64,000 bases of DNA from Siphonodentalium dalli (Eukaryota; Mollusca; Scaphopoda; Gadilida; Siphonodentaliidae). Both the position numbers and the translations under genes were made by a program. Shown piece by piece: positions 1 to 12,538 of this stretch (positions are counted from its first letter, which is position 1; the number at the start of each line of letters is the position of its first letter). The notes beneath the pieces are model-generated. The model had not been told where the DNA came from. It ran no database searches and was given only the letters and a program-made list of their open reading frames with translations. The stretch spans positions 205,552,978-205,616,977 of the forward strand of contig CP136066.1 in assembly GCA_032622095.1 (NCBI GenBank). The letters are read 5' to 3'.

Positions 1-2550
1 ATCATCCCTATCTCACTCATCATCCCTATCTCATCATCCCTATCTCATCATCCCTATCTCATCATCCCTATCTCACTCAGCATCCCTATCTCACTCATCA
101 TCCCTATCTCATCATCCCTATCTCACTCATCATCCCTATCTCACTCATCATCCCTATCTCACTCATCATCCCTATCTCATCATCCCTATCTCACTCATCA
201 TCCCTATCTCATCATCCCTATCTCATCATCCCTATCTCATCATCCCTATCTCATCATCCCTATCTCACTCATCATCCCTATCTCACTCATCATCCCTATC
301 TCATCATCCCTATCTCACTCATCATCCCTATCTCATCATCCCTATCTCATCATCCCTATCTCATCATCCCTATCTCACTCAGCATCCCTATCTCACTCAT
401 CATCCCTATCTCATCATCCCTATCTCACTCATCATCCCTATCTCACTCATCATCCCTATCTCACTCATCATCCCTATCTCATCATCCCTATCTCACTCAT
501 CATCCCTATCTCACTCATCATCCCTATCTCACTCATCATCCTATCTCATCATCCCTATCTCACTCATCATCCCTATCTCATCATCCCTATCTCATCATCC
601 CTATCTCATCATCCCTATCTCGTCATCCCTATCTCATCATCCCTATCTCATCATCCCTATCTCATCATCCCTATCTCATCATCCCTATCTCATCATCCCT
701 ATCTCATCATCCCTATCTCATCATCCCTATCTCACTCATCATCCCTATCTCATCATCCCTATCTCATCATCCCTATCTCATCATCCCTATCTCATCATCC
801 CTATCTCGTCATCCCTATCTCATCATCCCTATCTCATCGTCCCTATCTCACTCATCATCCCTATCTCATCATCCCTATCTCATCATCCCTATCTCATTAT
901 CCCTATCTCGTCATCCTATCTCATCATCCCTATCTCATCATCCCTATCTCATCATCCCTATCTCATCATCCCTATCTCATCATCCCTATCTCATCATCCC
1001 TATCTCATCATCCCTATCTCATCATCCCTATCTCGTCATCCCTATCTCATCATCCCTATCTCATCATCCCTATCTCATCATCCCTATCTCATCATCCCTA
1101 TCTCATCATCCCTATCTCATCATCCCTATCTCACTCATCATCCCTATCTCATCATCCCTATCTCATCATCCCTATCTCATCATCCCTATCTCATCATCCC
1201 TATCTCGTCATCCCTATCTCATCATCCCTATCTCATCATCCCTATCTCACTCATCATCCCTATCTCATCATCCCTATCTCATCATCCCTATCTCATCATC
1301 CCTATATCATCATCCCTATATCATCATCCCTATCTCGTCATCCCTATCTCATCATCCCTATCTCATCATCCCTATCTCACTCATCATCCCTATCTCATCA
1401 TCCCTATCTCATCATCCCTATCTCGTCATCCCTATCTCATCATCCCTATCTCATCATCCCTATCTCATCATCCCTATCTCGTCATCCCTATCTCATCATC
1501 CCTATCTCATCATCCCTATCTCATCATCTCTATCTCATCATCCCTATCTCATCATCCCTATCTCACTCATCATCCCTATCTCATCATCCCTATCTCACTC
1601 ATCATCCCTATCTCATCATCCCTATATCATCATCCCTATCTCATCATCCCTATCTCATCATCCATATCTCATCATCCCTATCTCATCATCCCTATCTCAC
1701 TCATCATCCCTATCTCATCATCCCTATCTCATCATCCCTATCTCATCATCCCTATCTCATCATCCCTATCTCATCATCCCTATCTCATCATCCCTATCTC
1801 ACTCATCATCCCTATCTCATCATCCCTATCTCACTCATCATCCCTATCATCCCTATCATCCCTATCTCATCATCCCTATCTCATCATCCCTATCATCCCT
1901 ATCATCCCTATCTCATCATCCCTATCTCACTCATCATCCCTATCTCATCATCCCTATCATCCCTATCATCCCTATCTCATCATCCCTATCTCATCATCCC
2001 TATCTCATCATCCCTATTTCATCATCCCTATCTCACTCATCATCCCTATCTCACTCATCATCCCTATCTCATCATCATCCCTATCTCACTCATCATCCCT
2101 ATCTCACTCATCATCCCTATCTCATCATCCCTATCTCACTCATCATCCCTATCTCACTGATCATCCCTATCTCATCATCCCTATCTCATCATCCCTATCT
2201 CATCCTCCCTATCTCACTCATCATCCCTATCTCATCATTCCTATCTCATCCTCCCTATCTCACTCATCATCCCTATCTCATCATCCCTATCTCACTCATC
2301 ATCCCTATCTCATCATCCCTATCTCACTCATCATCCCTATCTCATCATCCCTATCATCCCTATCATCCCTATCATCCCTATCTCATCATCCCTATCATCC
2401 CTATCATCCCTATCATCCCTATCATCCCTATCTCATCATCCCTATCATCCCTATCATCCCTATCATCCCTATCTCATCATCCCTATCATCCCTATCATCC
2501 CTATCATCCCTATCTCATCATCCCTATCATCCCTATCATCCCTATCTCAC
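1..2550. repeat. 14/18-bp satellite array (ATCATCCCTATCTC family)
   Basis: A continuous tandem array whose basic unit is ATCATCCCTATCTC (14 bp), mixed with an 18-bp form carrying an extra ACTC. Near 1850-1970 and 2340-2550 a shorter ATCATCCCT-type register (CCCTATCAT) becomes common. Scattered single-base variants (CTCGTC, ATATCATC, CTCAGC) recur at irregular spacing. The array starts at the window edge, so its true length is unknown. It ends sharply at the CTCACAAAACG junction. I see no coding content. It is a simple satellite or minisatellite, possibly heterochromatic. Confidence 0.98.
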
Positions 2551-3086
2551 AAAACGATCGTCCATAATCCACCGCAATTGATGCAAAATCCGTAAAGGTT
2601 ATGTGTTTTCCGTAAAGGTTATGTGTTTTCCGTAATAAATGTAATGGCGTCATCGAAGTAACGAATGTAACACTGAGGACAATGACAGATTTACCTCACA
2701 AAAGGCAAGTGTTGTGCGATTGACAAATAAAATATGTAGCTAATTTTGTCGCTTAAACTGTTTATGTCCGCTCGGGGAATTGGTATCTATTGGACTCGTA
2801 TAGCCTCGCCCAATATATGATAAAATCCCCATCAGGGACATAAACAGTTTAAGTGACGAAACCACATACATATTCAATATATATCCACCCTTATTGCGGG
2901 TAGACCCATTATTACTGTATTTTCTGTCCTTTGTTCATTTATTGCCGCACATTGTACTGGATATTGTGTATCGGAGCGGGGCAAGCATACGTGGCCAGCA
3001 CTTGTGCTCCTGTCCACATTGTCACATATTTTATTTGACAATACAAATATGTTTAACAACTGTAGCCGACTGTAAAAAAAGGCCCA
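2551..3086. other. Unassigned AT-rich stretch with a small foldback
   Basis: Mostly unique-looking sequence. Two adjacent copies of a 21-bp unit (CCGTAAAGGTTATGTGTTTT) lie near 2589-2631. A foldback spans about 2743-2862: the left arm TCGCTTAAACTGTTTATGTC pairs with GACATAAACAGTTTAAGTGA on the right, around a ~70-bp loop. I found no target duplication and no convincing coding sequence. Confidence 0.5.
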
Positions 3087-3090
3087 CACA

Positions 3091-3356
3091 AGTAAAAACT
3101 ATGTAGTTCCACAAGTATAGCGATGCTATCGAACTTTGCCTGTAAATAACATGCAATTTATTTGGCAAGCATAAACCAAACAGGCAATGTGTTGGCAGCA
3201 CCGTTACATGTGGAACTACCGAAATTTTACTTCGCATGTCGTTAGCTTTGGGAAATATGCATTTGATATGCATGTTACCGTTTATATTTTAGCACCATGT
3301 GGTTTTCTGTGAGAAATAAATGCCGTGCAAACTACCCAGTGTGTGAAAGTATACCC
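3091..3356. mobile_element. Partial copy of TAA-type MITE (family of 3837-4239)
   Basis: This stretch shares the internal inverted motif TAGTTCCAC..GTGGAACTA, the word TACTTCGCA and the right-hand terminal region (..GTGTGAAAGTATACCC then TTAA) with the intact element at 3837-4239. The left terminus is missing. Divergence is clear, so it is an older or truncated copy. The family has long, imperfect arms that make most of the element a foldback. Confidence 0.6.
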
Positions 3357-3836
3357 TTAACCATTGACAGCATCCGGTGAGATGAGCGTGCAATCAAACC
3401 ACCCAGTTACCAGGCGGACCACAAGCAGGGCCGGTAAAATGCGTATTGGCATGCCCTCAATTACCACTAACAAACGCACGCTTATGTCGCTTATATAACA
3501 ACCTCGCGTGAGAATGAATTAATTGTGACATGATGCATAGACAACAGTGTCCGCTGTTAGTGTTTGTTATTTTCTTATAAATTAAACTATGTACAGCTCA
3601 AAGTAATATAGTTTTTATAAATATTTGTTCTACGGCTCGAAAGAATTTATGACCTAATTCTGTCTTAGGAATTACCTCCCTTTGCAATCAACAGTATAGC
3701 AAGGCTCGTATTCATCAACTGGGTTAATTTATAAACCGGGGTAGTTTCATTGGTAGCAGCTGAACGCACCGGATCCCTTCGCTTTAACGTTTATCAGATT
3801 TGTAATTTTTAAATAAATACCACTAAATCACAATAA

Positions 3837-4239
3837 GGGTACGTTCACACGCTGGCAAGTTTGCACGGTATGTTTTGCAGGCATTTCTTCATAGAAAACC
3901 ACATTAATATGAACGGGAACATGCATTTTTACCAAAGCGAACATGAGAAGTAAATTTTCTGTAGTTCCACGTGTGGCGGTGCTACTGGCATTTGCCTTAA
4001 AGTCTTAAACTACCTGAATGATGATTCTTGTGAGATAATCGCATGCTATTTACAGGCCAATTTCGGGAGCATCGCTACATGTGGAACTGCGGAGATTTTT
4101 TACTTCGCACGTAGTTAGCGATGGTACAGATGTATTTTATTTGGTTGTTCCCGTTCATATTCTGGCACCATATCGTTTTCGATAATGAAATGACTGAAAG
4201 CCATATTCAGTGAAAACTTGCCAGTGTATGAACGTACCC
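3837..4239. mobile_element. Foldback MITE with TAA target duplication (PIF/Harbinger-like)
   Basis: The termini are inverted repeats: GGGTACGTTCACACGCTGGC on the left and, read inward from the right, GGGTACGTTCATACACTGGC. The element is flanked on both sides by TAA (3834-3836 and 4240-4242). The arms continue imperfectly for about 200 bp and include TAGTTCCACGTG facing ACATGTGGAACT. It has no transposase ORF. A 3-bp TAA/TTA duplication is the hallmark of PIF/Harbinger elements, but the class assignment is inferred from the duplication alone. Related copies lie on either side (3091-3356 and 4295-4656). Confidence 0.72.
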
Positions 4240-4294
4240 TAAATCCTGAAAAGTCACGGGACAAAATTCACAGGCTCGTTTATCGCACATAGCG

Positions 4295-4656
4295 GTAGAG
4301 ACTTCACACACATTATGTTTCACAACCATTTCGTCGTAGAAAATCACATTGTGCCAGAACATTGAACGGAAACATGCAAATAGAATGCACCTTTATCAAA
4401 GCTAACGACACGAGAAGTAAAATATATGTAGTTGAACATATAACGGTGCTAATGACATTTTCCTTCAGATACCTAGGTGATTGATTCTTGCATTCTATTT
4501 CCAGGCACATTTCGGTAGTATCGTTACAGGTGGATCTACAACAACATTATTTCTCATGTATACAGTTAGATGTGGTACAGATGCATTTTATGTGCACGCT
4601 ATGGTTTTTTTTTACGACGAAATGCCTGCAAAACATACGGGTGTATGAACGTACCC
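4295..4656. mobile_element. Third copy of the TAA-type MITE, degraded left end
   Basis: The right end (GGGTGTATGAACGTACCC) matches the terminal repeat of the 3837-4239 element. The interior carries the same ordered words (AGAAAATCACATT, GAAACATGCA, GAGAAGTAAAAT, GGTACAGATGCATTTTAT). The left terminus is no longer recognisable. Three relatives within 1.6 kb suggest local re-insertion or segmental duplication. Confidence 0.6.
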
Positions 4657-4684
4657 TGAAACTGAATCGTGCTGCGGAATGAGT

Positions 4685-4884
4685 ATTTGTCCTTATCACA
4701 ACAAAAGAGGAAGTAAAGACACCTTCAATAACAAATATAGTTCCATTTTAAATGTGTCTCCTCGTGTTGACAAAATTGTTCAACCACTCTTATCACCCAT
4801 CTTTATCTCACAGTCAACGCTATATACTAACACAACACACATGGAATATCATACCTATATTCTAATTAACATAATAATAAAGAC
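4685..4884 (+). repeat. Dispersed repeat shared with 18065-18170
   Basis: The words CCTTATCACAAC, GGAAGTAAAGACAC and TATTCTAATTAACAT..AATAAAG occur in the same order here and near 18065-18170. The shared 3' edge contains an AATAAA hexamer, which could mark a retroelement 3' end, but no reverse-transcriptase similarity is visible. This copy has an extra ~90 bp in the middle. Confidence 0.45.
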
Positions 4885-5224
4885 CCGGCTTTGACATCGA
4901 TAGCATTGCGCTAAGCTCTTATGTCACTGCGCGCACCGAAAATACATGTGTGTCTTACTAAAATTATGAGGCCGGGTTTAGGGGCGAATTACGTGATAAA
5001 ATGGGGTTGGTGCATACTTCCTGTCTGTTTAGTTTTGACAACAACGCTGTTCATGACTGATATGAACGAAACATGCATACTGTTACGCGAAGGCGATAGG
5101 GATAATGATGATGATGACATATGATGATGGTGGTGATGATGATGACGACGATGATGAAGAATGCGGCGGTGCCGAGATGATTATATTTTATATTTTATGC
5201 CCATATGGCAAAGGGGATGTCAGA
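4885..5224 (+). repeat. Intergenic stretch with GAT/GAC microsatellite
   Basis: No gene is supported. Bases 5101-5158 are an imperfect GAT/GAC trinucleotide run that reads as acidic or Met-rich peptides in some frames. This is a composition effect rather than a coding signal. A similar run occurs at 50872-50947. Confidence 0.6.
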
Positions 5225-5921
5225 TCTGATAACTTGATGGGTCGACTGACAACACCACATGGTGACAGGGTACATTATACCGTTATACCGGCCCACCGAG
5301 CAGGCAGATAAAAACAGAGTGATGGGTCGACTGACAACGCCACACCGGCCTATCGAGCAGGCGGATAAAAGCCAGCGTGATGGGTCAACTGACAACACCA
5401 CAGGATGAAAGGGTACATAACGCCATACCGGCTCACCGAGCAGGCAGATAAAGCTATACCGGTCCATCGAGCCGGCGGGTTAAAGTCAGCATGATGGGTC
5501 GACTGACAACACCACACCGGCATATCGAGCAGGCAGATAAAAATAGAGTGATGGGTTGACTGACAACGCCACAGGGTGAAAGGGTACATAACGCTATACC
5601 GGTCCATCGAGCCGGCGGGTTAAAGCCAGCATGATGGGTCGACTGACAACACCACATCGGCATATCGAGCAGGCAGATAAAAATAGAGTGATGGGTCAAC
5701 TGACAACACCACAGGGTGAAAGGGTACATAACGCTATACCGGCTCACCGAGCAGGCAGATAAACAGAGTGATGGGTCGACTGACAACACCACAGGGTGAC
5801 AGGGTATATAACGCTATACCGGTCCATCGAGCCGGCGGGTTAAAGCCAGCATGATGGGTCGACTGACAACACCACACCGGCCTATCGAGCAGGCGGATAA
5901 AAACCAGCGTGATGGGTCAAC
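5225..5921. repeat. GGGTCRACTGACAAC minisatellite, left part
   Basis: A tandem array of two alternating unit types that share GATGGGTCGACTGACAAC and a CGAGCAGGC/CGAGCCGGC segment. The short type is about 57 bp. The long type is about 80 bp and adds GGGTGAAAGGGTACATAACG. The array stops abruptly at 5921, where a LINE begins, and resumes after the LINE tail at 8104. The two parts are one array split by insertion. ORFs reading through it on the minus strand reflect unit lengths that keep frame, not a gene. Confidence 0.93.
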
Positions 5922-8103
5922 TGTACATCATCCCGTTGGTTCACAGTGTGTCAAGGAGCAAGGCAGGGGGGGATATTATCCCCTTCATACTATATGATCT
6001 ATGTGAACGACCTCATACTACAGCTGAGGAACTCAAGAAATGGTCTAAACTTATATGGTATAGATTGTTCCAGCCCAACGCTAGCTGACGATATGTTATT
6101 ACTTTCACTTACTATGACTGGGTTACGTAATCTTTGCGACATCTGCTACCGTTACAGCACGGTGTGGCGCTATATGTACAACCCATCAAAATGTTCCGTT
6201 ATTGTATTCAATGAATCTAAGGCGCGTGCAAACAAAACTGACCGTAGATGGCATATTGGACCATCTGTAATACCGGAAGTGGAAGAAGTTACCCATCTTG
6301 GTATTCCTTTAAATAAGTATGATTTAAATGGTGCATTTGTAGATACAATTTGTCGCAAAATCAGGGGCACCTATCTCATGTTATCTAATGCTGGCCTTTA
6401 CGCCGGTGGAATAACGCCACTGAGCTGTAAGACAATATACGAATCTATTGTCCTCTCAAAGTCGCTATTTGGCGCAGAATTACTATGGAACCTGGCACAT
6501 AAACATGAGGAAGCTCTTGAAAAATGCCATAGATTTTGTCTGAAACAGGTTCAGGGTTTACCTACGCGTGCTAGAACAGTTATCGTCCATGGGCTCATAG
6601 GAGTTCACCCTATTATGAGCTATATAGATAAACGAAAACTATCGTTCCTTAGTTCAATGTGTAATCTGGAACAAATTAAAACGGCCAAGGAAATTTTCAT
6701 TTTCCGTCTTTATCAACACGCACTTGCTCCAACTACTTCTTGTAAAAATTTCTCCTCCGATATCATGGTAACAATGAATAAATACAAACTGGTAGACTAC
6801 TTGCGTCTGTATTTGAAGGAATCAGTATTTCCTTCTAAAGAGAAATGGAAACAATTAACTAAAGCTCTCATTAATGAGACTGAGAGCGCGGCCTGGTCCG
6901 AGAGAATTCATGCTGATAACTCCTTAATTCGATTCTCGAAGATTCAGACCACGTTCGAAGTCTCGCATCTGTGGAAATTGTGCCGCCTATTTCCAGAAAA
7001 TAAATTGTCTTATTACAAAATGGCACAAATTATACAATTCTCCTGCGTTCCGTGTGATACAGGTATTTGTTCAAATTGCTCTCGCGCGTACTCCGACTAC
7101 ATGCGGCATGCAATAGTCCAGTGTTCCTCATTAACGTGTATCCGTGACGAAATAGAATTTTCTGTTTTGTGTAGATTTGGAGTTCAAATTTACATACGCT
7201 TTGATTCTCTTTCAGATGAAGATAAATTATTATTCTTCTTGACGGCAAAATTTGAAGAAATTGCCTCTTATGTCGAAGATATCAACGACTTTGCAAATTT
7301 CATAATTAATTGCACTTGTAAACTATGGGAAGAATATCATTGCCTCTCTGTTTGAATTGTAGTTAAACAATTTATAGTATACGCTAGTAATGACATAATG
7401 CTATACATAACTCATAGAATCCATAGAATCCGAAGACACGACAAATGAGTAAATATATATACTTGAGTGGTGCTGGGGAAGTGGTCGGCTCCGAGTCGGT
7501 AAGACTGCACAAAGGCATTGGCGTTTGTGGGTCTTCCAGAGAGAGAGATCCCCGATTTGGGTCCAACTCCGGCTTGGTCGTCTCGGAGTATGCTATTTCT
7601 CTGGTCCCAGTTCTTTATATATAAAGATCTATATAACCGTATAATAACACATCACATTTAGCCTGTCGTGGAGAGCCAATTAGATATTTGACCATATGTT
7701 CATTCCATTACACGATAACGCTACATTGCCATTCTGGTCGTCTGTCTCTGTCTATACATATAACGAATGTGTGTCTGTTAGTATGAATACTTCATGCATG
7801 TAATTCGCCAATGTTTTGTGTGTGTCTGTTAGTATGAATGCTTCTGGGAGTTTGTTTGTTATAAATGGAAGTCATGCATGTAATTCTCCAATGTTATAGA
7901 TGTCTGTCTGTTAGTATGAATGCTTCTATGTGTATGGTTGTTGCAAATGGAAATCATGTATGTAATTCTCATGTTCACCACTTAGATGATGTCTGTAAAT
8001 ATGTTGACTTTTGTTACCTGTTTATGTTCTTATAATTTATATTAATTGTATGCATTCTCTAAATATCTCCATGAATGGAGGAAATAAAGAATATATATAT
8101 ATA
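5922..8103 (+). mobile_element. 5'-truncated non-LTR retrotransposon (LINE) inserted in the minisatellite
   Basis: The insert begins inside the reverse-transcriptase domain and runs through the end of the ORF (stop at 7353-7355). A ~740-bp 3' UTR follows, ending with an AATAAA signal (near 8084) and a short AT-repeat tail. Minisatellite sequence resumes immediately after. This layout (5' truncation, 3' poly(A) signal, low-complexity tail) is typical of target-primed reverse transcription. No clean target duplication is visible. Compared with neighbouring repeat units, a few tens of bases of the repeat appear to be missing at the junction. The clade is not assigned. Decayed relatives lie at 57255-58330. 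Confidence 0.88.
5946..7355 (+). pseudogene. LINE reverse transcriptase, C-terminal half (truncated)
   Basis: This is the 3' half of an ORF2-type LINE protein. The frame is open upstream to the insertion junction (..SSRWFTVCQGARQGG), so no natural start is present. RT motif B is seen as GARQGGILSP at the very start. Motif C is LADDM, 40-50 residues later, with Leu in place of the usual Tyr/Phe before ADD. A thumb-like region follows (YSTVWRYMYNPSKCSVIVFN, then THLGIPL). Near residue 365 comes a C-terminal Cys/His knuckle of the pattern C..C......C..C........H....C. About 470 codons are intact without internal stops, which suggests a fairly recent insertion. The endonuclease, ORF1 and RT motifs 0-A are missing, so it cannot be autonomous. 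Confidence 0.88.
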
Positions 8104-8395
8104 TAACGCTATACCGGTCCATCGAGCCGGCGGGTTAAAGCCAGCATGATGGGTCGACTGACAACACCACACCGGCCTATCGAGCAGGCGGATAAAAACC
8201 AGCGTGATGGGTCAACTGACAACACCGCAGGGTGAAAGGGTACATAACGCTATACCGGCTCACCGAGCAGGCAGATAAAACAGAGTGATGGGTCGACTGA
8301 CAACGCCACACAGGCCCACCGAGCCGGTAGATAAAACCAGCGTGACAGGGTACATAACACACCGGCCCATCGATCAGGCGAATAAAACCAATTGA
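8104..8395. repeat. GGGTCRACTGACAAC minisatellite, right part
   Basis: This is the continuation of the array at 5225-5921 after the LINE. The same units recur (CGCTATACCGGTCCATCGAG, GATGGGTCGACTGACAAC, CGAGCAGGCAGATAAAA). It decays into unique sequence at about 8395. Confidence 0.93.
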
Positions 8396-9939
8396 TTGTA
8401 ATATAACTTATTGGCGATCCTGTGCAACAATATATGAAGATTAACACTCGTGTCTGACCCACTGTAACTATCCGTGATTTCATAGTTGCAATATATGATA
8501 TAGTTATGCCTCAAGATACAGTAATTGACAAAAGTAAGTGTCGAATGATTTTGTAATTTCGATAATATGCAGTTTGTTGAGTCAAACGAAAATATTCCCA
8601 ACAAGACTGAAGTTTCACGATGTGATTACATATTAAATTATTGTTTTATTTGTTACTTGTCCGCCTTGTTGTCCACTGACTAGTTGTTGAAGCCACATCG
8701 TTGATCATAACGGGATGTAGTGTCACAAATACACAGGTATAGATGTTAGTTGTTCATAGTCATTAACGCCATCGTTGTCATCGGAGTCTATCCCACATAC
8801 ACTGGGAGATTGTGTGTTTTCGCAGGATTTGTGCTACTGACAAATGGACAGTTCAGTGCAGCTGAGATATACTATAGCAGTACAGGCTTTGCTTTCACAC
8901 TTCCCACGCCAGTTACATTTGGCGAACTTCAGTACAGCGATTGAAACCCAACATTCACCAATATTCTAACCACAATTTATCTTCACGCGTCATGTATAGC
9001 TGTGACAATCAAGTAAATTCGAATTTCCACTAAAGTAGAGCTTAATGAGTAAAATTGATATAAACTATAATTGCATTTTCCTGCAAATTCCCAGTAGGTG
9101 ATCCGTAATACCGTTACTAAGGAGCTATCGAGTGGCAAAGTCTCCCGATCTTATAATGATCAGTGGCCTATGGAGAACATGCCTGCACAGTTTTAGACAT
9201 ACTTGTGCCCAACCTGGAACAAAGCCAGTAGTTGTTAGACACTGACTAAATTAAGCAAAAATAGCAACGAATGGTTAGTACACCATTGTGGTATTTCCCT
9301 ATCAACTGTTGCTAACCTTAAATAAGACATTTGGTTCACTCTGACGGTCAGGTATATCTCAAATTTCACATTTGGATATCAACTGCATCGGAAATGCTAA
9401 CACTGGCGTTGAATTGCGACGATATAAGCTATAACAGTGACTGACACTTACATAAATATGACTTGCAGATTTTTTACCACACATCTCCGTATTATGCGGT
9501 ACTTAAATTCGTCCTGGCAATAAACATTAATTTTGTCAATTGATGAAAAAACACCATCAATCAATTTAAAACGACATCCTGAAACTTTAGACTTGATAAA
9601 CATTACATTTGTAGAATAGTAGAATAGATTGTGATGTATATAATTGATGTGAACCACATTTTTTATCAATTACTGTATCTGGTGGCCTGACTATATTGCA
9701 AGTTAATTTTGTAAAATCACATATAGTTACAGTAGATTACATGTTAGAGCCATGCATATATGATAGCCATTAAGTTCCATCACTGTGAACATTTGAGTAA
9801 ATTGTCAAACTTTCTATTGGGTTCAACGTTAAATTTTTATTGCAACTGTAGTACTGTACCCGCGGAGACTTGTCTGACGATACCAAAATTCTCAAAAATA
9901 CATTTCAGAGTCATACTTGATATATGTGCATAATTTCAA
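8396..9939. other. Unassigned AT-rich sequence
   Basis: I see no credible gene, repeat or RNA feature here. The short ORFs have no recognisable motif. Sequence character is ordinary AT-rich intergenic DNA. Confidence 0.5.
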
Positions 9940-10890
9940 CTCGCACAATTCATGATGAGGCTAACCGTGTTAGTTAATATTTTTTATAACCAGGAAACGC
10001 TCTTTAAACTCTTAAAACCGTCCAAACAATGTGTTTCCACTAAAATGTCAGACTGGACACAGGTAGACTCTGAAAGTACACCGTCATATTTGATACTTTT
10101 GTTAATTTCAACTCGCACATTCCACCAGAAGGTTAGTTATGATGATTAATATTTGTATAATAAGTAAACGCTCTTTAAATTCTTAAAAGAGTAAAATAAA
10201 ACTTTTCCAATAAAATTTCAACTGGACACAGGTAGACTCTGAAAGTAGAACGCTATTGACAAATAAACCGTTCGTATGTCGTGTTTGACATTCCGAAATT
10301 GCGCGACCGTTTTTTTCGACCAAAGGAATCTGACTTGTCGTGAAAAACAGCGATGGTGGGGGTAGGGTTAGCTTTTCTGCGATATCTTTAACAAAAATAG
10401 ATGTATCGGAGTTTTGTTTGTGACATATTATCAAGATATCCTTGTAGATTGTCCATGTTCGTCTATCTGTGATGTAGCTGATTTTAAGAATATACAATAC
10501 CTTAATATTTGGGAAAGAAAATTGAAAATGCAGTCATGAATACAATTCATCTGATGATTTTATGATAAAATTCCACATTAAGATATGTAATTATGCAATT
10601 TGTGGCAAGATATCTCCCTGGTTTTTTTATTTCCAGCAACAAAGAAAGCCACTTTCCGAACTTGCTATGCGTAATAGCATATTTTTTATTACCAGGTGGA
10701 CGGGGAAAAATAGAGGGGTACACAAATAAAAGCCTCACACAAACCTGTTTCCACTAAAATATCATGCTGGAAACAGGTAGATTCTGAAAATAGACACACT
10801 GGTTGTATAGAAACCGTTGTCAGATCGCTTTTAACATTCCGAAAACGCGCGACCATTTTTTTCGACATAAGGAATCCGACTATCACTTAA
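9940..10890 (+). repeat. Three diverged copies of a ~170-240-bp repeat
   Basis: Copies start near 9938, 10106 and 10735. They share TCAACTCGCACA (copies 1 and 2), AAACGCTCTTTAAA (1 and 2), TTTCCACTAAAAT..TGGACACAGGTAGA..TCTGAAA (all three) and GACATTCCGAAA..GCGCGACC..TTTTTCGAC (2 and 3). Divergence is substantial. No terminal structure is apparent. It is an old tandem or segmental duplication of an unidentified element. Confidence 0.65.
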
Positions 10891-11067
10891 CTTCCAATTC
10901 CCAGATAACATTATTCCATATTATATGCCATTTGGAAGAGGAAGCAAAGATATATATAGTCCACCAGAATATGAAACAGTCCATTCATCAAAGAATTCAT
11001 CAAATTTTATGGAAATATATTTTGACCAGTATTTAGATTAAATCATAAGAAATAGTATTTAGATTAA

Positions 11068-11571
11068 AGGCACATGAGGCCTTAGTTGTCGAAAATATTC
11101 ATATTTGTTCCAATCATCCTAAACAGAAAAACATTAAAACCCATAAAGTTTCGTTCATATATACCATGACCATCGCGTAAACAGCATGCTATCACAAAGA
11201 CCTACTATATTTTACCTAAGCAAGAGCCTGATTGTGTTACAGAAGACAGCACTATGCTATTGGCTAAACACACATAAATTATATAAACGCTCTTTATTAG
11301 TTCCATATAAGGAATGCAGCAACAAAGAACGCTCTTTATGTTTACCATCATAATATAAACAAACACCAGGAAAGTAACTTTTTATGCTTTTGTTTACATA
11401 ACAATGGTCAAACATGTGACAATAACATACTGTTTATGTGATATTTCTTATTTGTATACGAACAAAGTCTATCTACATTTTAATATTCTTTCTGTTTGTG
11501 ACGATTTTTGACGGGTGAAAATATTTTCACAGGATACCCACGGCCAAGGCCTCTCGTACCTTTAAGGTTAT
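11068..11571. mobile_element. ~500-bp TTAA-flanked MITE, copy 1 (AGGYACRWGAGGCCTT termini)
   Basis: Left end AGGCACATGAGGCCTT; right end, read inward, AGGTACGAGAGGCCTT. Both ends are flanked by TTAA (11064-11067 and 11572-11575). A second copy lies inverted at 35848-36328, and the two are similar along their whole length. Inside is an inverted pair around AACGCTCTTTAT..AACGCTCTTTATG. There is no transposase. A TTAA target site is used by piggyBac and Kolobok elements. The termini do not match the usual piggyBac CCYT start, so the class is left open. Confidence 0.8.
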
Positions 11572-11575
11572 GAGT

Positions 11576-12532
11576 TACAACCGAACATTTTGAAGACAAA
11601 TTTACTATAAAGCACATTATGGAATTTGTCTTCAAACTTTTCGAGTAGCCGACTATTTCTATATAGTTCCTTTATACGGTTTTAATAATAATCTATGGCA
11701 TAAAATATTATTAAAATACTATAATTCATCACAATTTGGAACGTCTGTGTTTCAGAAGGTGCTTTCCATAGAGTAATAGAAAAAATCTGGAATCATAAAA
11801 TCATTCCCCCCGCTACGGTTCCCAGAATGCAACATAATTCAAACTGTAGTTTATTTTCAATAGAAGGGGGGTTATCTAAATATTTAGAGTAATTTCCCTT
11901 CCATTGAAAATAATCGACTTTGTGCAGAAACTTTTGCACAGAACAATTCAATTCAATTTATTAGTATTGTGATCATCAAAATAGATATAACAGAAACATA
12001 TTGCAAAAATCGATGCAAATATAATTGTTGCATGGATGCACATGTGGATATAATATAGTTGTATACAGTAATAGTGACTTGGTATGTATATAATTATATT
12101 TATCTGATAGATATATCGGTTTACTGTTGTGTTCGGGGTTATCGGTTTCGTGTTCGGTTATTGGATATGGATTTTGAATGGTTGTATATAGGAATTAAGC
12201 CTCAAGAGGACTCAGATTTTACTACTTTTATTGCATTTCGTATGAACAATGATAATTTTCTCAATGTTTTCTCGTTGTGGGTTCTGAAAAGTGTGGCTAT
12301 AATTTCAATACATTTGGCCTCTTATAGAAATATGGCTTAAGATACTTTTCTCTTAGTTCTCTAAGATCACTGTATAGCGTAAAATGATGTGGTATTCGTC
12401 ATCAATCTCGGCTGCATAACTCGTTGAGTTAATTCAACAGACGTCGATATCTCAACACAAACAACATGTCCACATTTTATTACATCGAAAAAGTTGAAAA
12501 TACAATGTTTTGGAGCTTCCTCTTTCAAATGG
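11576..12532. other. Mostly unassigned; possible minus-strand LINE 3' tail
   Basis: No gene is supported. At about 11944-11962 the minus strand reads AATAAATTGAATTGAATTG, resembling the 3' tail of the LINE ending near 57993. A short, decayed minus-strand LINE 3' UTR may therefore extend from here toward 12060. An inverted pair TTATTTTCAATAGAAGG/CCATTGAAAATAA lies near 11851-11912. The ORF at 12059-12340 shows no recognisable motif. Confidence 0.35.
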
Positions 12533-12538
12533 TATATA

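Noticed and set aside
5105-5311. Asp-rich ORF
   Set aside because: It derives from a GAT/GAC microsatellite running into minisatellite; no conserved domain.
5195-5792. Minus-strand ORFs of 85-112 residues with a repeated SACSVSRY theme
   Set aside because: Readings of the GGGTCRACTGACAAC minisatellite.
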